DNA of 64,000 nucleotides, from NCBI RefSeq assembly GCF_000069225.1, contig NC_010407.1:2790001-2854000 (forward strand), in the 5' to 3' direction. The position numbers and the translations under genes were made by a program. Below, piece by piece: positions 42,568-51,535 of this stretch (positions within the stretch are counted from its first letter, which is position 1; every line of letters begins with the position of its first letter). Under the pieces are notes generated by a model. That model was not told the origin of the DNA. It worked only from the letters and a program-made list of their open reading frames with translations, and did no database searches. The stretch is from Clavibacter sepedonicus (GTDB taxonomy: Bacteria; Actinomycetota; Actinomycetes; Actinomycetales; Microbacteriaceae).

Positions 42568-43587
42568 TCATCTCCCACGTCCCGACCGACCCACACCAGT
42601 CGCCCTCGCCGCACCCCGCGCCCGCGAGACCGCCGGCAACGACCTCGCCTGCGGCACCGCCGCCGGCCCGGACCGCGTCGGCACCAACGGCCCACCCCGC
42701 GACGCCCGCGACATGTCCGTCTCCAAGGTCGCCGGCGCCAGCGGATCCTCCCGCTCCTGCTCCGCCGTCTTCCGATACACGCGGTACCGCGACACCGCCG
42801 GCGACTCCTCCGCGACCATCCGCGCGTTCACCTCCGGCCGCGAGCCCCCATCCTGCTGCCCGTACACCCACGCACCGAACTCGCTCGGCACCCACCGGCC
42901 GCCGAGGCCCTCGCCCCGCTCCGCCTTCTCGTTCCCCTCCCGCCACCGCTTCCGGATCCGCTCCTCCGACACCTCCCGCGGCACCTCCACATCGATCACC
43001 TGGACGTCGTACCCCGCCCGCTCCAGCTCACCCATGATCTGGCGCGCCTTCGTGTCCGCCGACAGCACGGTGTCGATCACCACGTTCTTGCCCGATCGGA
43101 TCGCCTCTGTCCTCTGCCTGTCGGCGAGGTCAGCTGACTCCGCGTGCACGAGTGAAGAGAGTTCCATCGGGTGGAACCGTTCGCCGGCCGCCTCGCTCTC
43201 CCGCACAGCGGCGGGTCGTATCCACGACTCGTAACTGCCATCCGCGACCGCCTCCCGCAGCAGGCGGGTCTTGAACTCGTCGGCGTCGACGACCAGGAAG
43301 CTCTTGGACGCATCACCCAACAGGTGTTCGCGGATCGAGGTCTTGCCCGCACCCGGCGGACCCGCCTGCACGATCGCCCGGCGCTCCGATCGCAGCTCGG
43401 GGACCTCCTCCACCGAGGCACGCAGCAGCCGCTCGTGCAAGGCCTTGCGGCTACTCGTATAGCCATCTCGCCCATACCAGCGAGGATTCTACTTGGATGA
43501 GGTCGGCGCATCCCATGCGACGGGACCGCCCTCGGCCGAGAGCTTCCTCAGCGCATCAAGGCGAGTGGATCCCTCCTCGTCAGACAC
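42568..43587 (-). pseudogene. Zeta-type toxin kinase, copy 2, with in-frame TAG in the leader
   Basis: Paralogue of copy 1, highly similar in DNA over the core. A full-length frame begins with GTG at 43587, eight bases inside the partner gene, and encodes VSDEEGSTRLDALRKLSAEG, matching the copy 1 leader. Codon 33 (43491-43489) is TAG, after which NPRWYGRDGYTSSRKALHERLL rejoins copy 1 in the same frame. The core is intact: QAGPPGAGKTSIRE, VVDADEFKTRLLREAVADGS, VIDTVLSADTKARQIMGELE. Restart at TTG 43440 would give a toxin lacking the leader. It is either inactivated, expressed as a shortened form, or a sequencing artefact. Confidence 0.75.
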
Positions 43588-44047
43588 CGACCTCGTCCTG
43601 ACCATGGCGACGGTCGAAGACCTCGCTGTAGATGTCGATGTCGATCAAGTCATTGCCGCTGGCTCTCTCCACATCCGCCCACGTCCCCGGCGGGTTGACG
43701 ACGAGGTCGTCGTACCCGTCCACCTGGTCGCGCGGAACGTACGGGAACCGCACCAGCTCGTCCACCAGCCGCTCGCGATCGAGCATCCCCACCGAATACC
43801 GCTCGCAGATCTCGTACGGCGTCACCCCCGAGAAGCCGTCGACCGCTGTCGGAACCTCGCAGGCCGCGGCGATGCGTTCCAGGTCAGCAGGCTGGAACAC
43901 CGCCAGATCCTCGATCAGCTTCTTCTCGTCGTACCCGGACTCCAGCAGCCGACGGACCTCCCGCAGGTAGTCCAGCTCGACCAACCGCAGCATGCGCAAC
44001 GCACGCTCCGCCGGGCGTACCTCCACCGGCGCATCGAACAGACCCAT
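43580..44047 (-). CDS. Zeta-toxin partner, copy 2
   Basis: A 155-residue paralogue of the copy 1 partner: LRLVELDYLREVRRLLESG, TPYEICERYSVGMLDRERLV, VRFPYVPRDQVDGYDDLVV and NPPGTWADVERAS. The start at 44047 follows GAGGAGG. Its stop overlaps the zeta copy 2 start by eight bases. It remains intact although its toxin carries a TAG. Confidence 0.72.
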   Translation of the reverse strand: MGLFDAPVEVRPAERALRMLRLVELDYLREVRRLLESGYDEKKLIEDLAVFQPADLERIAAACEVPTAVDGFSGVTPYEICERYSVGMLDRERLVDELVRFPYVPRDQVDGYDDLVVNPPGTWADVERASGNDLIDIDIYSEVFDRRHGQDEVGV

Positions 44048-44204
44048 CACGACCTCCTCAGCCACATCATGGAAAGACGGACATCCCGCGTGCTCCGCCT
44101 CGCGCATCCGCCGACTGCTCCGGAGCGATGCGAGTGCCGGATGCGGGAAGCAGCCAGGCTAGGCCAGCCGCCGACCGCGCGCCCGCCCTGCGGCACATCG
44201 CGCG

Positions 44205-44648
44205 TCAGCTCGCGCGTCGGCCCTTCGGCACGAAGCCGGCCCGCTGGTTGCTCGTCTCGTCGAGGAGCCGCCGGATCGCCGACTTCTCGATCAGCCAGCG
44301 GCCGCCGGGGCGCATGGCCGGGATCACGCCGTCGCGCAGCCAGCCGAGGATCGCCGGACGGCTCTTCTGGAACAGCTCCATCAGGTCGCGGTAGGTGAGG
44401 TGATCCGGGTAGGCGTCGAGCGGATGCGGGTACGGCTCGTGGGGCGGCACCGGTACGGTGGAGGTCGACTCGAGCCACTCCCGCACCTCGGAGCGGAACG
44501 CGATCCACGAGTGCGAGATGCGGTAGCCGGGGATGGTGCCCTTCGCGAACCAGAGGCTCACGGTCGTCTGGCCGATCTGCAGGATCCGCTGCAGGTCCGC
44601 CGACCGCAGGGTCGCCGGCAGCGCATCCCAGGTGTCGTCGTCTGCCAT
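44205..44648 (-). CDS. Regulator with two excisionase-like helix-turn-helix domains
   Basis: A 147-residue protein with two HTH_17/excisionase-type units: SADLQRILQIGQTTVSLWFA with SWIAFRSEVREWL (residues 14-58), and LTYRDLMELFQKSRPAILGW with GGRWLIEKSAIRRLLDE (residues 84-132). It lies between the zeta modules and the secretion locus and may regulate either. There is no integrase, so it need not be an excisionase. Start ATG at 44648. Confidence 0.75.
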   Translation of the reverse strand: MADDDTWDALPATLRSADLQRILQIGQTTVSLWFAKGTIPGYRISHSWIAFRSEVREWLESTSTVPVPPHEPYPHPLDAYPDHLTYRDLMELFQKSRPAILGWLRDGVIPAMRPGGRWLIEKSAIRRLLDETSNQRAGFVPKGRRAS

Positions 44649-44722
44649 GCGCGGAACCTGCTCCGGTCGGGTGGGGCGCGGGATGCTCGGATTTACCCGC
44701 CTGAGCAATTATCGCCGCAGGG

Positions 44723-44747
44723 CCCGCGGGGACCGCAACCCCGCGGG
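44723..44747 (-). terminator. Hairpin after the M23 gene
   Basis: CCCGCGGGG and its complement with a seven-base loop, directly after the stop at 44750 on the reverse strand. No T-run. Confidence 0.6.
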
Positions 44748-44749
44748 AC

Positions 44750-45931
44750 TCACTCGGACGCATGCTTGCACTCCCCGCCGCACAGCGTCACCCCGAACGC
44801 GGCGAAGAACGCCTTCGGATCCACGTAGCCGCTCACCGGCGCCCCCTGCGTCTGCGACTGCGGCAGCCCGCTGACGCGCGGGTCGGTGGATCCGGCGACG
44901 TCGATGCGGATGTCGAGGTGGCACCCCGTCGACGGCCCGTTCGAGCCGACCTTCCCGATCTCCTGGCCGGGGGTCACGGTGTCGCCGACGTGGACCTCCA
45001 TGTCCGGCTCGTACATGTGCAGGTAGCTGTTCGTGTAGCCCGCCGCCGACCGGATCGACACCGTGTAGCGGCCCGCCGTGGTCACGCTGCCGGCCTGCGC
45101 GGCGAGCACGGGCGAGCCGCACGAGTAGCCGGTCCGCCCGGAGGACGTCCCCGTCTCGCGCGTCTGGTAGTCGTTCGCCGGGTGCCAGGAGGAGGCGCCC
45201 GCGGTCGGGCTCTCGCGCGGCCCGTACCCGGAGGTCTGGTCGAACGGCGCCTTCAGCGGGAGCACGGTGCCGCCGGCGGAGCACCCGCCGGCCGCGGCGG
45301 GCGCGGGCGCGGCCGCGGGATCCGGCGTGCCGGACGCGACGGGCGTCGCCGCCGGAGCTGCTGCCGCGGCCCCCGACAGCTGCGCGACCACGTCCTCGGC
45401 CGGCTGCTGGTACTGCCGGTAGTGGTACGGGTCCTTGTTGATCTGCACCTCGTGGATCGCGAGCGTCGGCTCGAGCGTCTCCCACCCCTCGACCTTCTGC
45501 AGGCGGGCGAGGAACAGCTTCGCGCTCGACGTCGGATCCATGCGCTCCTGCACCGAGCCCCACGACGACTGCTGCTGGAAGAGCCCGATCGAGTCGGCGA
45601 TGGAGCCGTCCGGGTTCACCGCGTTGTCGCCGTAGTCGATGGCGCGGAGCGACGACTCGCCCATCGCGGCCATGACCCCGAGCACCTGCGCCTGCCGGGA
45701 CAGGCCGAGCCCGGCGGCGACGTCCATGATCGCGGCGGCGTTGTCGAGCTGGTCCCCGGAGTAGCCGTCGACGGGCGTGCGCGGCCCGGTCGACGAGGAC
45801 GCGGCGCCCTGCGTCGTGCAGGCGGACGCGTCGTCGCCGCCGAAGCCGAAGAGCACCAGGAAGACGATCATCCCCATCAGCGCCGCGGGCGCGCCGATGA
45901 GGATCAGGATCCCCTTGCCCGCCCCGTTCAC
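44750..45931 (-). CDS. Cell-wall hydrolase with lytic-transglycosylase-like and M23 peptidase domains
   Basis: A 393-residue membrane-anchored protein. After the anchor (GILILIGAPAALMGMIVFLV) comes a lysozyme-like domain: AQVLGVMAAMGESSLRAIDYGD with the probable catalytic Glu, then DSIGLFQQQSSWGS. An Ala/Pro linker leads to the M23 domain: TSGYGPRESP, WHPANDYQ, SYLHMYEPDMEV and GCHLDIRID. The LytM-type His of HxxxD reads HPANDY here. Such two-domain hydrolases open the wall for type IV secretion machines. The GTG start overlaps the lipoprotein stop. Confidence 0.87.
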   Translation of the reverse strand: MNGAGKGILILIGAPAALMGMIVFLVLFGFGGDDASACTTQGAASSSTGPRTPVDGYSGDQLDNAAAIMDVAAGLGLSRQAQVLGVMAAMGESSLRAIDYGDNAVNPDGSIADSIGLFQQQSSWGSVQERMDPTSSAKLFLARLQKVEGWETLEPTLAIHEVQINKDPYHYRQYQQPAEDVVAQLSGAAAAAPAATPVASGTPDPAAAPAPAAAGGCSAGGTVLPLKAPFDQTSGYGPRESPTAGASSWHPANDYQTRETGTSSGRTGYSCGSPVLAAQAGSVTTAGRYTVSIRSAAGYTNSYLHMYEPDMEVHVGDTVTPGQEIGKVGSNGPSTGCHLDIRIDVAGSTDPRVSGLPQSQTQGAPVSGYVDPKAFFAAFGVTLCGGECKHASE

Positions 45932-46518
45932 TTGAAGCGGACGGCCTGGATCTCGTCCGCCAACCACGGAGCCGTGGTCGACGAGCGGATGAGGGCCACG
46001 TCGTAGTCACCGTCGTCCGTGGGCACGCGCACGATGAGCGCGTAGGCGGTCGGCGCCGGTATGACCGTGCCGGTGCCCGTGACCGCGTGGGCCGTGAGCC
46101 GCGAAGGGATCGTGGGCACGAACGCGACCGCGCCCTGCTGCGACAGGAGCGGCGTCATCTGCCGCTCCCACTCGGCCTCGCTGATCCCGGGCTGCGCGTA
46201 GGTGCGCATGACCCGGTCGGCCGCGGCGAGCGCCGCCGTCTGGGACGCCGCGTCCGCCACCGGTTCGGGCTGGGCCCCGGCGTCGTCCTCCGTCTGGCCG
46301 GGATCCGCGGGGGCGTCGTCGTCCGCGCCCGGCATCGAGTCGGCCGGGGACGCTGCGGGTGTCGTCACCGGATCCCCCGGCGCGTCGCCGTGCACCGTGA
46401 CGCTCGCGCAGCCGGCCGCCGTGAGCGCGAGGGCAGCGGCGAGCGCCACGGCTCCCGCGATGCGCGCGACGCGCATGCCCACGGCGACGCGCATCCCGGC
46501 GGTGGCCGCGGCGCGCAT
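45928..46518 (-). CDS. Lipoprotein of the secretion locus
   Basis: A 196-residue protein. The signal region ends ALALTAAGCASVTVHG with a lipobox Cys near residue 37. An acidic Asp/Ala/Pro-rich linker follows, then a folded part DRVMRTYAQPGISEAEWERQ and LTAHAVTGTGTVIPA. The start at 46518 overlaps the ParA stop by one base. It is probably an outer-face assembly factor of the secretion machine. Confidence 0.75.
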   Translation of the reverse strand: MRAAATAGMRVAVGMRVARIAGAVALAAALALTAAGCASVTVHGDAPGDPVTTPAASPADSMPGADDDAPADPGQTEDDAGAQPEPVADAASQTAALAAADRVMRTYAQPGISEAEWERQMTPLLSQQGAVAFVPTIPSRLTAHAVTGTGTVIPAPTAYALIVRVPTDDGDYDVALIRSSTTAPWLADEIQAVRFK

Positions 46519-47933
46519 CAGAGGCCGCGCGCCACGGCGGCGCCCGCGGAGAGCCAGGCCCGCTGCGTCTGCGCGCGGAGGGCGCCGTAGTTGAGGACGT
46601 CCGCGCCGAGGGCGGGGTCGTACGGGATGGTCACGACGTCGCGGGCGAGCGATCCGAATCCCCTGGCGATCTTGTCGACCTCGGCCTCGCGCAGGTCGTG
46701 CTTGTGGGCGCTGACCACCACGACCGCGCGCTCCGCGAGGTCGGCGAAGTGCCCGCCGCGCTCCGCGAGGCCCTCGATCAGCAGCGCCGCGGACTCGGCC
46801 GCCTTCGCCTCGCCGATGGTCGGCACCACGATCTGGTCGGCCCTCTCGATGGCGCGCAGCCACATCGGGTCGGTCTCGTCGTTGCCCGAGTCGATGAGTA
46901 CGAGCCGGTAGAACTTGGCGGCGACCGCGTGGATGAGATCCACCGTGGTGTCGTCGAAGCGCTGCTGGGTGGCGAGCACCTCGGGCTTCGAGCGGAGCAC
47001 GTCGTAGCGGTCGCGGGTCTGGTGGTGGACGAAGTGGGCGAGGTCGGCGGACTGCGCGCCCGTGCCGAGGAGCCGGTCGACCTGCGGCAGGAGGTCGAGG
47101 ATGCTCGCGTCGTGCGGCCCCTGCTCGGTGCTCCAGCCGAGGGTGCCGCGCGTCTGGTTGTTGTCCCAGGCCAGCACGCCCGCGCCGCCGTGCCGCGCGA
47201 AGACCGACGACAGGCAGATGGTGGTCATGGTCTTGCCCACGCCGCCCTTGCCGTTGACGACCGCGACCGTGCGGGGGCCGGGCCAGTGCTGGCTGACGAG
47301 GCGGGTCCACTCGCGCTCGCGGCGCTCGTCCTCGGACGGCGACATGCGGATCCCGAGCCGCGTGAGGGTGCCGCGCATGCCCTGCGTGGCCGGCTCCTCC
47401 ACCTCCTCGCGGGTGAGGAAGGACTGGCGGGCGGCGCGGCGGGTGAGCGGCGGATCCGTCGGTGCGGCGGGTGCGGCGGGCGGCGTGATCGCGGCGGGTG
47501 CGGCGGTCGCGGTCGCGGCAGGTGCCTGCGCCGGGATGCCGGCGGGCGGCGCGGATCCGGCAGCGGCGGCCGCCGGAACGGGAGCCGGAGCCGCGGCGGC
47601 CGGCACCGGCGCGGGCACCGATGCAGGGACCGGCGCCGCGATCGCATCCGCCCGGTCGAGCTCGCTGAGCGCCTCGATGAGCCCGTCGGGAGCGACGGCG
47701 AGCGCCTGGGATCCGAAGCGGTCGCGCGTGGTGAGCCGCACCGCCCGCTGCATCTGCAGCGCCGTGCCGCGCACGCTGCGCAGGATCTCGCGGCGGATCT
47801 CGTCCTCCGCCGCCTCCGCGAACGGCGTCGCGACGCCGTTGACGATCAGCACCCCGGTGGCCCACCCGTCGGCCGTGGGCGTGATGGTGGCGTCGATGCG
47901 GGGGAAGGCGGGCACGGTCGGGGCGTCGGTCAT
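46518..47933 (-). CDS. ParA/MinD-like ATPase of the secretion locus
   Basis: A 471-residue protein. An N-terminal domain (residues 1-95, ITPTADGWATGVLIVNGVAT) is followed by a long Ala/Pro linker, then the ATPase: VAVVNGKGGVGKTMTTICLS (deviant Walker A), LAWDNNQTRGTLGWST, LVLIDSGNDETDPMWLRAIE and VVVPTIGEAKAAESAALLIE. ParA-like ATPases in actinobacterial secretion loci probably position or load the machine. ATG at 47933. It is divergent from the DUF6668 gene. Confidence 0.87.
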   Translation of the reverse strand: MTDAPTVPAFPRIDATITPTADGWATGVLIVNGVATPFAEAAEDEIRREILRSVRGTALQMQRAVRLTTRDRFGSQALAVAPDGLIEALSELDRADAIAAPVPASVPAPVPAAAAPAPVPAAAAAGSAPPAGIPAQAPAATATAAPAAITPPAAPAAPTDPPLTRRAARQSFLTREEVEEPATQGMRGTLTRLGIRMSPSEDERREREWTRLVSQHWPGPRTVAVVNGKGGVGKTMTTICLSSVFARHGGAGVLAWDNNQTRGTLGWSTEQGPHDASILDLLPQVDRLLGTGAQSADLAHFVHHQTRDRYDVLRSKPEVLATQQRFDDTTVDLIHAVAAKFYRLVLIDSGNDETDPMWLRAIERADQIVVPTIGEAKAAESAALLIEGLAERGGHFADLAERAVVVVSAHKHDLREAEVDKIARGFGSLARDVVTIPYDPALGADVLNYGALRAQTQRAWLSAGAAVARGL

Positions 47934-48068
47934 CTGCGGCTCTCGGTGAGGGGGTGTCGTGCAGGGCGAGATGCCGGGCGCCCATGTGGACAGCCGGCCC
48001 GCTCGAGCGGCGGCGCCCGTCAGGATCGACGACGGCGAGACAGTCTCACGGAAAATGCGAGCAGGATC

Positions 48069-48094
48069 AAGCACTTGCTTCTGCGTAAGCACTT
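48069..48094. promoter_or_regulatory. Direct repeats AAGCACTT in the divergent promoter of the secretion locus
   Basis: AAGCACTT at 48069-48076 and 48087-48094, 18 bases apart start to start, within the AT-richest part of the 255-base spacer between the two arms. TTGACA at 48094-48099 touches the second copy and may be a -35 box toward the forward arm. Candidate binding site for a regulator such as the double-HTH protein. Confidence 0.5.
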
Positions 48095-48188
48095 TGACAG
48101 CATCACCGTTCAGCGTCCCGCCGGCATCCCCCATCCGGTGGAGCACGCGTGAGGCGAGCGCGACGACCTTCGGGTGGGATGGCAGGGC

Positions 48189-48800
48189 ATGAGCGACAAC
48201 GGCAATCCATGGGTGGTCGACGCGCCCGCGGTCGTCGACACCCCCGCATCCGACGCCCCGCCCCTCACCCGTCGCGAGCGCCTCCGCGGCCCCCGCGCTC
48301 CCCAGCCGGCCACCGTCGCCGCGCCCGCGGCAGCCGACCGCCTGCCTGTCCGGCGCGCGGACGGGACCGCCGAGCTCTGGTGGGTCGGCGCCCACGGCGG
48401 CGCCGGCGAGACGACCCTCGCCCGCCTGGCTCCCGGATCCCGCGCCGCCGGCCACGCCTGGCCCGCCCCTGTCGCCGGATCCCCCGCGTCGCGCGTCGTC
48501 GTCGTCGCGCGCACCGACCACTCCGGCCTCCTCGCGGCGCAGCGGGTCGCCCGCGAGTGGGCATCCGGTCAGGTCGCCGGGCTCGTCGACCTCGTCGGCC
48601 TCGTGCTCGTGGCGGATGCGCCCGGCCGCCGACCCAAGGAGCTCCGCCAGCTCGAGCAGCTCGTCGCCGGCGGGTACCCGCGCGCGTGGACCCTGCCGTG
48701 GATCGACGCGTGGCGCCTCGGCCCCGCGGATCCCGCCGACATGGGCCGCGAGCACCAGCGGCTCCTCGCCGACCTGCAGCTCACCGCATCCCCCCGCTAG
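48189..48800 (+). CDS. DUF6668-like protein with a degenerate P-loop
   Basis: A 203-residue protein at the head of the forward arm. After a Pro/Ala-rich N-terminus it has ELWWVGAHGGAGETTLARLA, a Walker-A-like loop with Glu in place of the Lys, then VVVVARTDHSGLLAAQRVA and LVGLVLVADAPGRRPKEL. This resembles DUF6668 proteins found in actinobacterial secretion loci. The missing Lys suggests it does not hydrolyse ATP and may regulate the ParA-like ATPase. Confidence 0.7.
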   Translation: MSDNGNPWVVDAPAVVDTPASDAPPLTRRERLRGPRAPQPATVAAPAAADRLPVRRADGTAELWWVGAHGGAGETTLARLAPGSRAAGHAWPAPVAGSPASRVVVVARTDHSGLLAAQRVAREWASGQVAGLVDLVGLVLVADAPGRRPKELRQLEQLVAGGYPRAWTLPWIDAWRLGPADPADMGREHQRLLADLQLTASPR

Positions 48801-48826
48801 TCCCCCCCCTTCCACGAAAGGCCCTC

Positions 48827-49150
48827 ATGTCCCCCACGCTCCTCGCGCTCGACGTCGTGCACCAGGCGTCCGCGCACATCCACCACGCCATGGACGCCGT
48901 CGCCATCGACGTGCCCAACGGCGACGCCCAGGCGCCCGCTGACTGGACCGAGAAGTTCGGCCGCATCATCGGCATCGCCAAGTGGGTACTCCTGCCCCTC
49001 GCGGTGCTCTCCCTCATCGCCACCGGCGCGATGCTTTTCCGCAACAACCGGCACGAGGGCGGCGAGATCCAGGAGCGCCTCATCAAGATCGGCTTCGGTC
49101 TCTTCCTCGGGCTGGGCGCCGCGTCGCTGGTCAGCTTCGTCATCGCGTAG
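48827..49150 (+). CDS. Pilin-like small membrane protein (VirB2/TrbC-type)
   Basis: A 107-residue protein with two hydrophobic spans: IGIAKWVLLPLAVLSLIATG and IGFGLFLGLGAASLVSFVIA, separated by a short charged loop FRNNRHEGGEIQERLIK. This layout and its place before the VirB6-like gene fit a VirB2-type subunit. The N-terminal 45 residues are polar and lack a classical signal peptide. Confidence 0.7.
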   Translation: MSPTLLALDVVHQASAHIHHAMDAVAIDVPNGDAQAPADWTEKFGRIIGIAKWVLLPLAVLSLIATGAMLFRNNRHEGGEIQERLIKIGFGLFLGLGAASLVSFVIA

Positions 49151-49201
49151 CGCGACCTCCGACTCGCCGCCCGCACCGCCCGCTCCCCCGAGAGGATCCC
49201 C

Positions 49202-49954
49202 ATGAGCACGCCCGCCACGCCCTTCCACAAGCGCCCGCTCTGGATCGCCGTCGCCGCGCTCCTCGCGGTGATCCTCGTCGTCGGCGGAATCGCGGCGGGG
49301 ACGGGGGCGTTCTCCGGCGGTGGCACGCCAGCCGCGGCGCCGCCGGGCGATGCGACGGTGGCACCGGACGCCGCCCCGGCGCCGGGTGCGTCAGCGCTCC
49401 CCGACGGCGCCGCGTCCGTATGCGGTCTCCAGGGCTACGAGGAGACCAGCTCGCTCACCTCGGCACCTGAAGCCAAGTGGGAGATCATCGGCACGATGGC
49501 AGCGCCGCAGGCGCCGAAGACGGCAGGACCGGGGGTCCAGGAAGACGACGCCCAGTTCCGGACCTGCTTCGCCCACACAACCGAAGGGGCGCTGTTCGCC
49601 ACCATCAACTTCTTCGCGACCAGCACCAACCCCGCGAATCAGCCTCGCATGTACGAGCTGCTCGCCGACGGCGCCGCACGTGACACTGTCCGCTCCGCGG
49701 GAGGGGGCACCCAGCAAGGGAGTTCCACTCGCCTGCAGGTGGCCGGGTTCAAGGTCACCCAGTACAACGCGGACACCGCCACGATCGATCTCGCCATGTC
49801 GGTCTCCTCGAAGGACGGGGCGCTCGTGAGCCAACCGATGGTCGTCAAGTGGGAGCACGGTGACTGGAAGATCGTCCTGACTGAGGCGGGGCCTCAGTAC
49901 AAGCCGGCACCGCTGACCAGCCTCGGCGGCTACATCCCGTTCTCGGGTGTGTGA
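49202..49954 (+). CDS. Membrane-anchored secretion-locus protein (VirB8/TcpC-like topology)
   Basis: A 250-residue protein with a single N-terminal span (LWIAVAALLAVILVVGGIAA), a Pro/Ala linker and an external domain: VCGLQGYEETSSLTSAPEAK, TINFFATSTNPANQPRMYEL, and TIDLAMSVSSKDGALVSQPM with VVKWEHGDWKIVL. The NTF2-like flavour of the last part recalls VirB8/TcpC, but the match is by topology only. The 3' half has few GGATCC words and a less GC-biased codon use than its neighbours. Confidence 0.65.
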   Translation: MSTPATPFHKRPLWIAVAALLAVILVVGGIAAGTGAFSGGGTPAAAPPGDATVAPDAAPAPGASALPDGAASVCGLQGYEETSSLTSAPEAKWEIIGTMAAPQAPKTAGPGVQEDDAQFRTCFAHTTEGALFATINFFATSTNPANQPRMYELLADGAARDTVRSAGGGTQQGSSTRLQVAGFKVTQYNADTATIDLAMSVSSKDGALVSQPMVVKWEHGDWKIVLTEAGPQYKPAPLTSLGGYIPFSGV

Positions 49955-49957
49955 CGC

Positions 49958-51523
49958 GTGACCGACTGCAACGTCCTGACCTTCATCGGGAACGCCTCGG
50001 AGTGCACCGGTCAGGCAGCCGCGAGCGTGCTGAGCGATGCGGCGAGCAACACCCTCAAGCAGCTCGTGCACGACGCCGTCCAGACCTACGGCCAGGTCGT
50101 CGCCTCGCTCGGCACCATGTGGGTGCACGTGCCGAGCCCGCAGTTCACGAAGGGCGACTCCTCGACCGTCGGCTACACGCCGAACTCCACGGTCACGACC
50201 GACTTCGACACCCTGCTCGGCTACATCGCGTGGATCGGCCTCGTCGTCGCCGTCCTCTCGATCATCGGGTTCGCGATCCTCTACATGCGGGCGAGGTCGG
50301 AGGACACCGGGATGGACAGCCTCGGCCGCCTCGGGGTCGTGCTCGCCGGGGTGTTCCTCATCACGAGCGCGTCCTCACTCGTCGCCTGGGTCATCCCGCA
50401 CTCGGCTCCGGACGGCTCGACCTCGACCGTGGGGTTCCTGCAGAACTCGACCTGGTACATCGTGCTCGTCATGGCGGTGGGATCCGTGGTGCTGGCCGGC
50501 ATCCGCCTCGCCTGGACGCAGCGCACCCAGCCGGTCGGCGAGCTGGTCCGGTCGCTGGTCACGCTGGTGATGGTCTCGACCATCGGGCTCACGGTGATCC
50601 AGCTCGCCGTCCAGATCGGCGACGTGTTCGCGGTCGGCGTGCTCAACGCCGCCACGAGCTGCGACGTCAGCGTCGTCGAGGGCAACTGCTTCGGGCGCAA
50701 CATCGGCGCCCTGATCTTCCTCACGGACCAGTCGCCGATCGGCGCCATCGGGATTCTCATCCTCGCGCTCATCGCCGTCCTCATCACGTACGTGCAGATC
50801 GCGATGATGGTGGTCCGATCGGCGATGCTCGTCCTGCTCGCGGGCATCCTGCCGCTCACCGCGAGCTTCACGAACACCGCGACGGGGAACCAGTGGTTCC
50901 GCAAGTCGCTTGGCTGGCTGACCGCGTTCATCCTGTACAAGCCGGCCGCCGCGCTCGTCTACGCGGCCGCGTTCCGCCTGATCGGAACCGACCTGTTCGC
51001 GAAGGACGACCAGGGGATCTGGTCGATCCTGACCGGGATGGCGCTCATGCTCATCGCGCTCGTCGCGCTGCCCGCGCTCATGCGGTTCATCGCGCCGATG
51101 GTCGCGCCCGCGGGCGGGGTGTCGGGCGCGGCGGTCGCGGGTGCCGTGATGGGCGGGGCCGGCGAGGCCGCGTCCGGAGCGATCAAGCAGGCCGGCTCCA
51201 TGGCGAGCAGGTCGAGCGGCGGAGGCGGCGGCGGCGGATCCGCTTCCGGTCCCTCCGGCGCCGCCAACGCCAGCGCCGGCGCACGCGGCGGCACCGCCGC
51301 CAAGGGCGCGGCCGCCGGAGCGAAGGCCGGCGCCGGCGCGAGCGGGGCGGCAGCGGGCGGTGCCGCCGGCGGAGCGGCCGCCGCGGGAGCCGCGGTCGCC
51401 GGGCCCGTCGGGCTCGCCGCGCTCGGCGTCGCGAAGCTCGCCGAGGGCGCCAAGAAGGCCGCGCACGCCACCAAGGGCGCCATCGAGGACGCCGCGGGAG
51501 AGGGCCCCTCGGGGGCCAGGTAG
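49958..51523 (+). CDS. VirB6/TrbL-like polytopic membrane protein
   Basis: A 521-residue protein with about eight membrane spans between residues 85 and 390 (for example TLLGYIAWIGLVVAVLSIIG and SAMLVLLAGILPLTASFTNT), the conserved region FRKSLGWLTAFILYKPAAALV, and a Gly/Ala/Ser-rich disordered tail of about 120 residues. The core fits the VirB6/TrbL channel component. The GTG start at 49958 follows the previous stop by three bases. Confidence 0.78.
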   Translation: MTDCNVLTFIGNASECTGQAAASVLSDAASNTLKQLVHDAVQTYGQVVASLGTMWVHVPSPQFTKGDSSTVGYTPNSTVTTDFDTLLGYIAWIGLVVAVLSIIGFAILYMRARSEDTGMDSLGRLGVVLAGVFLITSASSLVAWVIPHSAPDGSTSTVGFLQNSTWYIVLVMAVGSVVLAGIRLAWTQRTQPVGELVRSLVTLVMVSTIGLTVIQLAVQIGDVFAVGVLNAATSCDVSVVEGNCFGRNIGALIFLTDQSPIGAIGILILALIAVLITYVQIAMMVVRSAMLVLLAGILPLTASFTNTATGNQWFRKSLGWLTAFILYKPAAALVYAAAFRLIGTDLFAKDDQGIWSILTGMALMLIALVALPALMRFIAPMVAPAGGVSGAAVAGAVMGGAGEAASGAIKQAGSMASRSSGGGGGGGSASGPSGAANASAGARGGTAAKGAAAGAKAGAGASGAAAGGAAGGAAAAGAAVAGPVGLAALGVAKLAEGAKKAAHATKGAIEDAAGEGPSGAR

Positions 51524-51535
51524 GGACACGGATCC

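Noticed and set aside
44205..44648. Calling the double-HTH protein an excisionase
   Set aside because: HTH_17 folds are shared by many regulators and no integrase is present to support excision.
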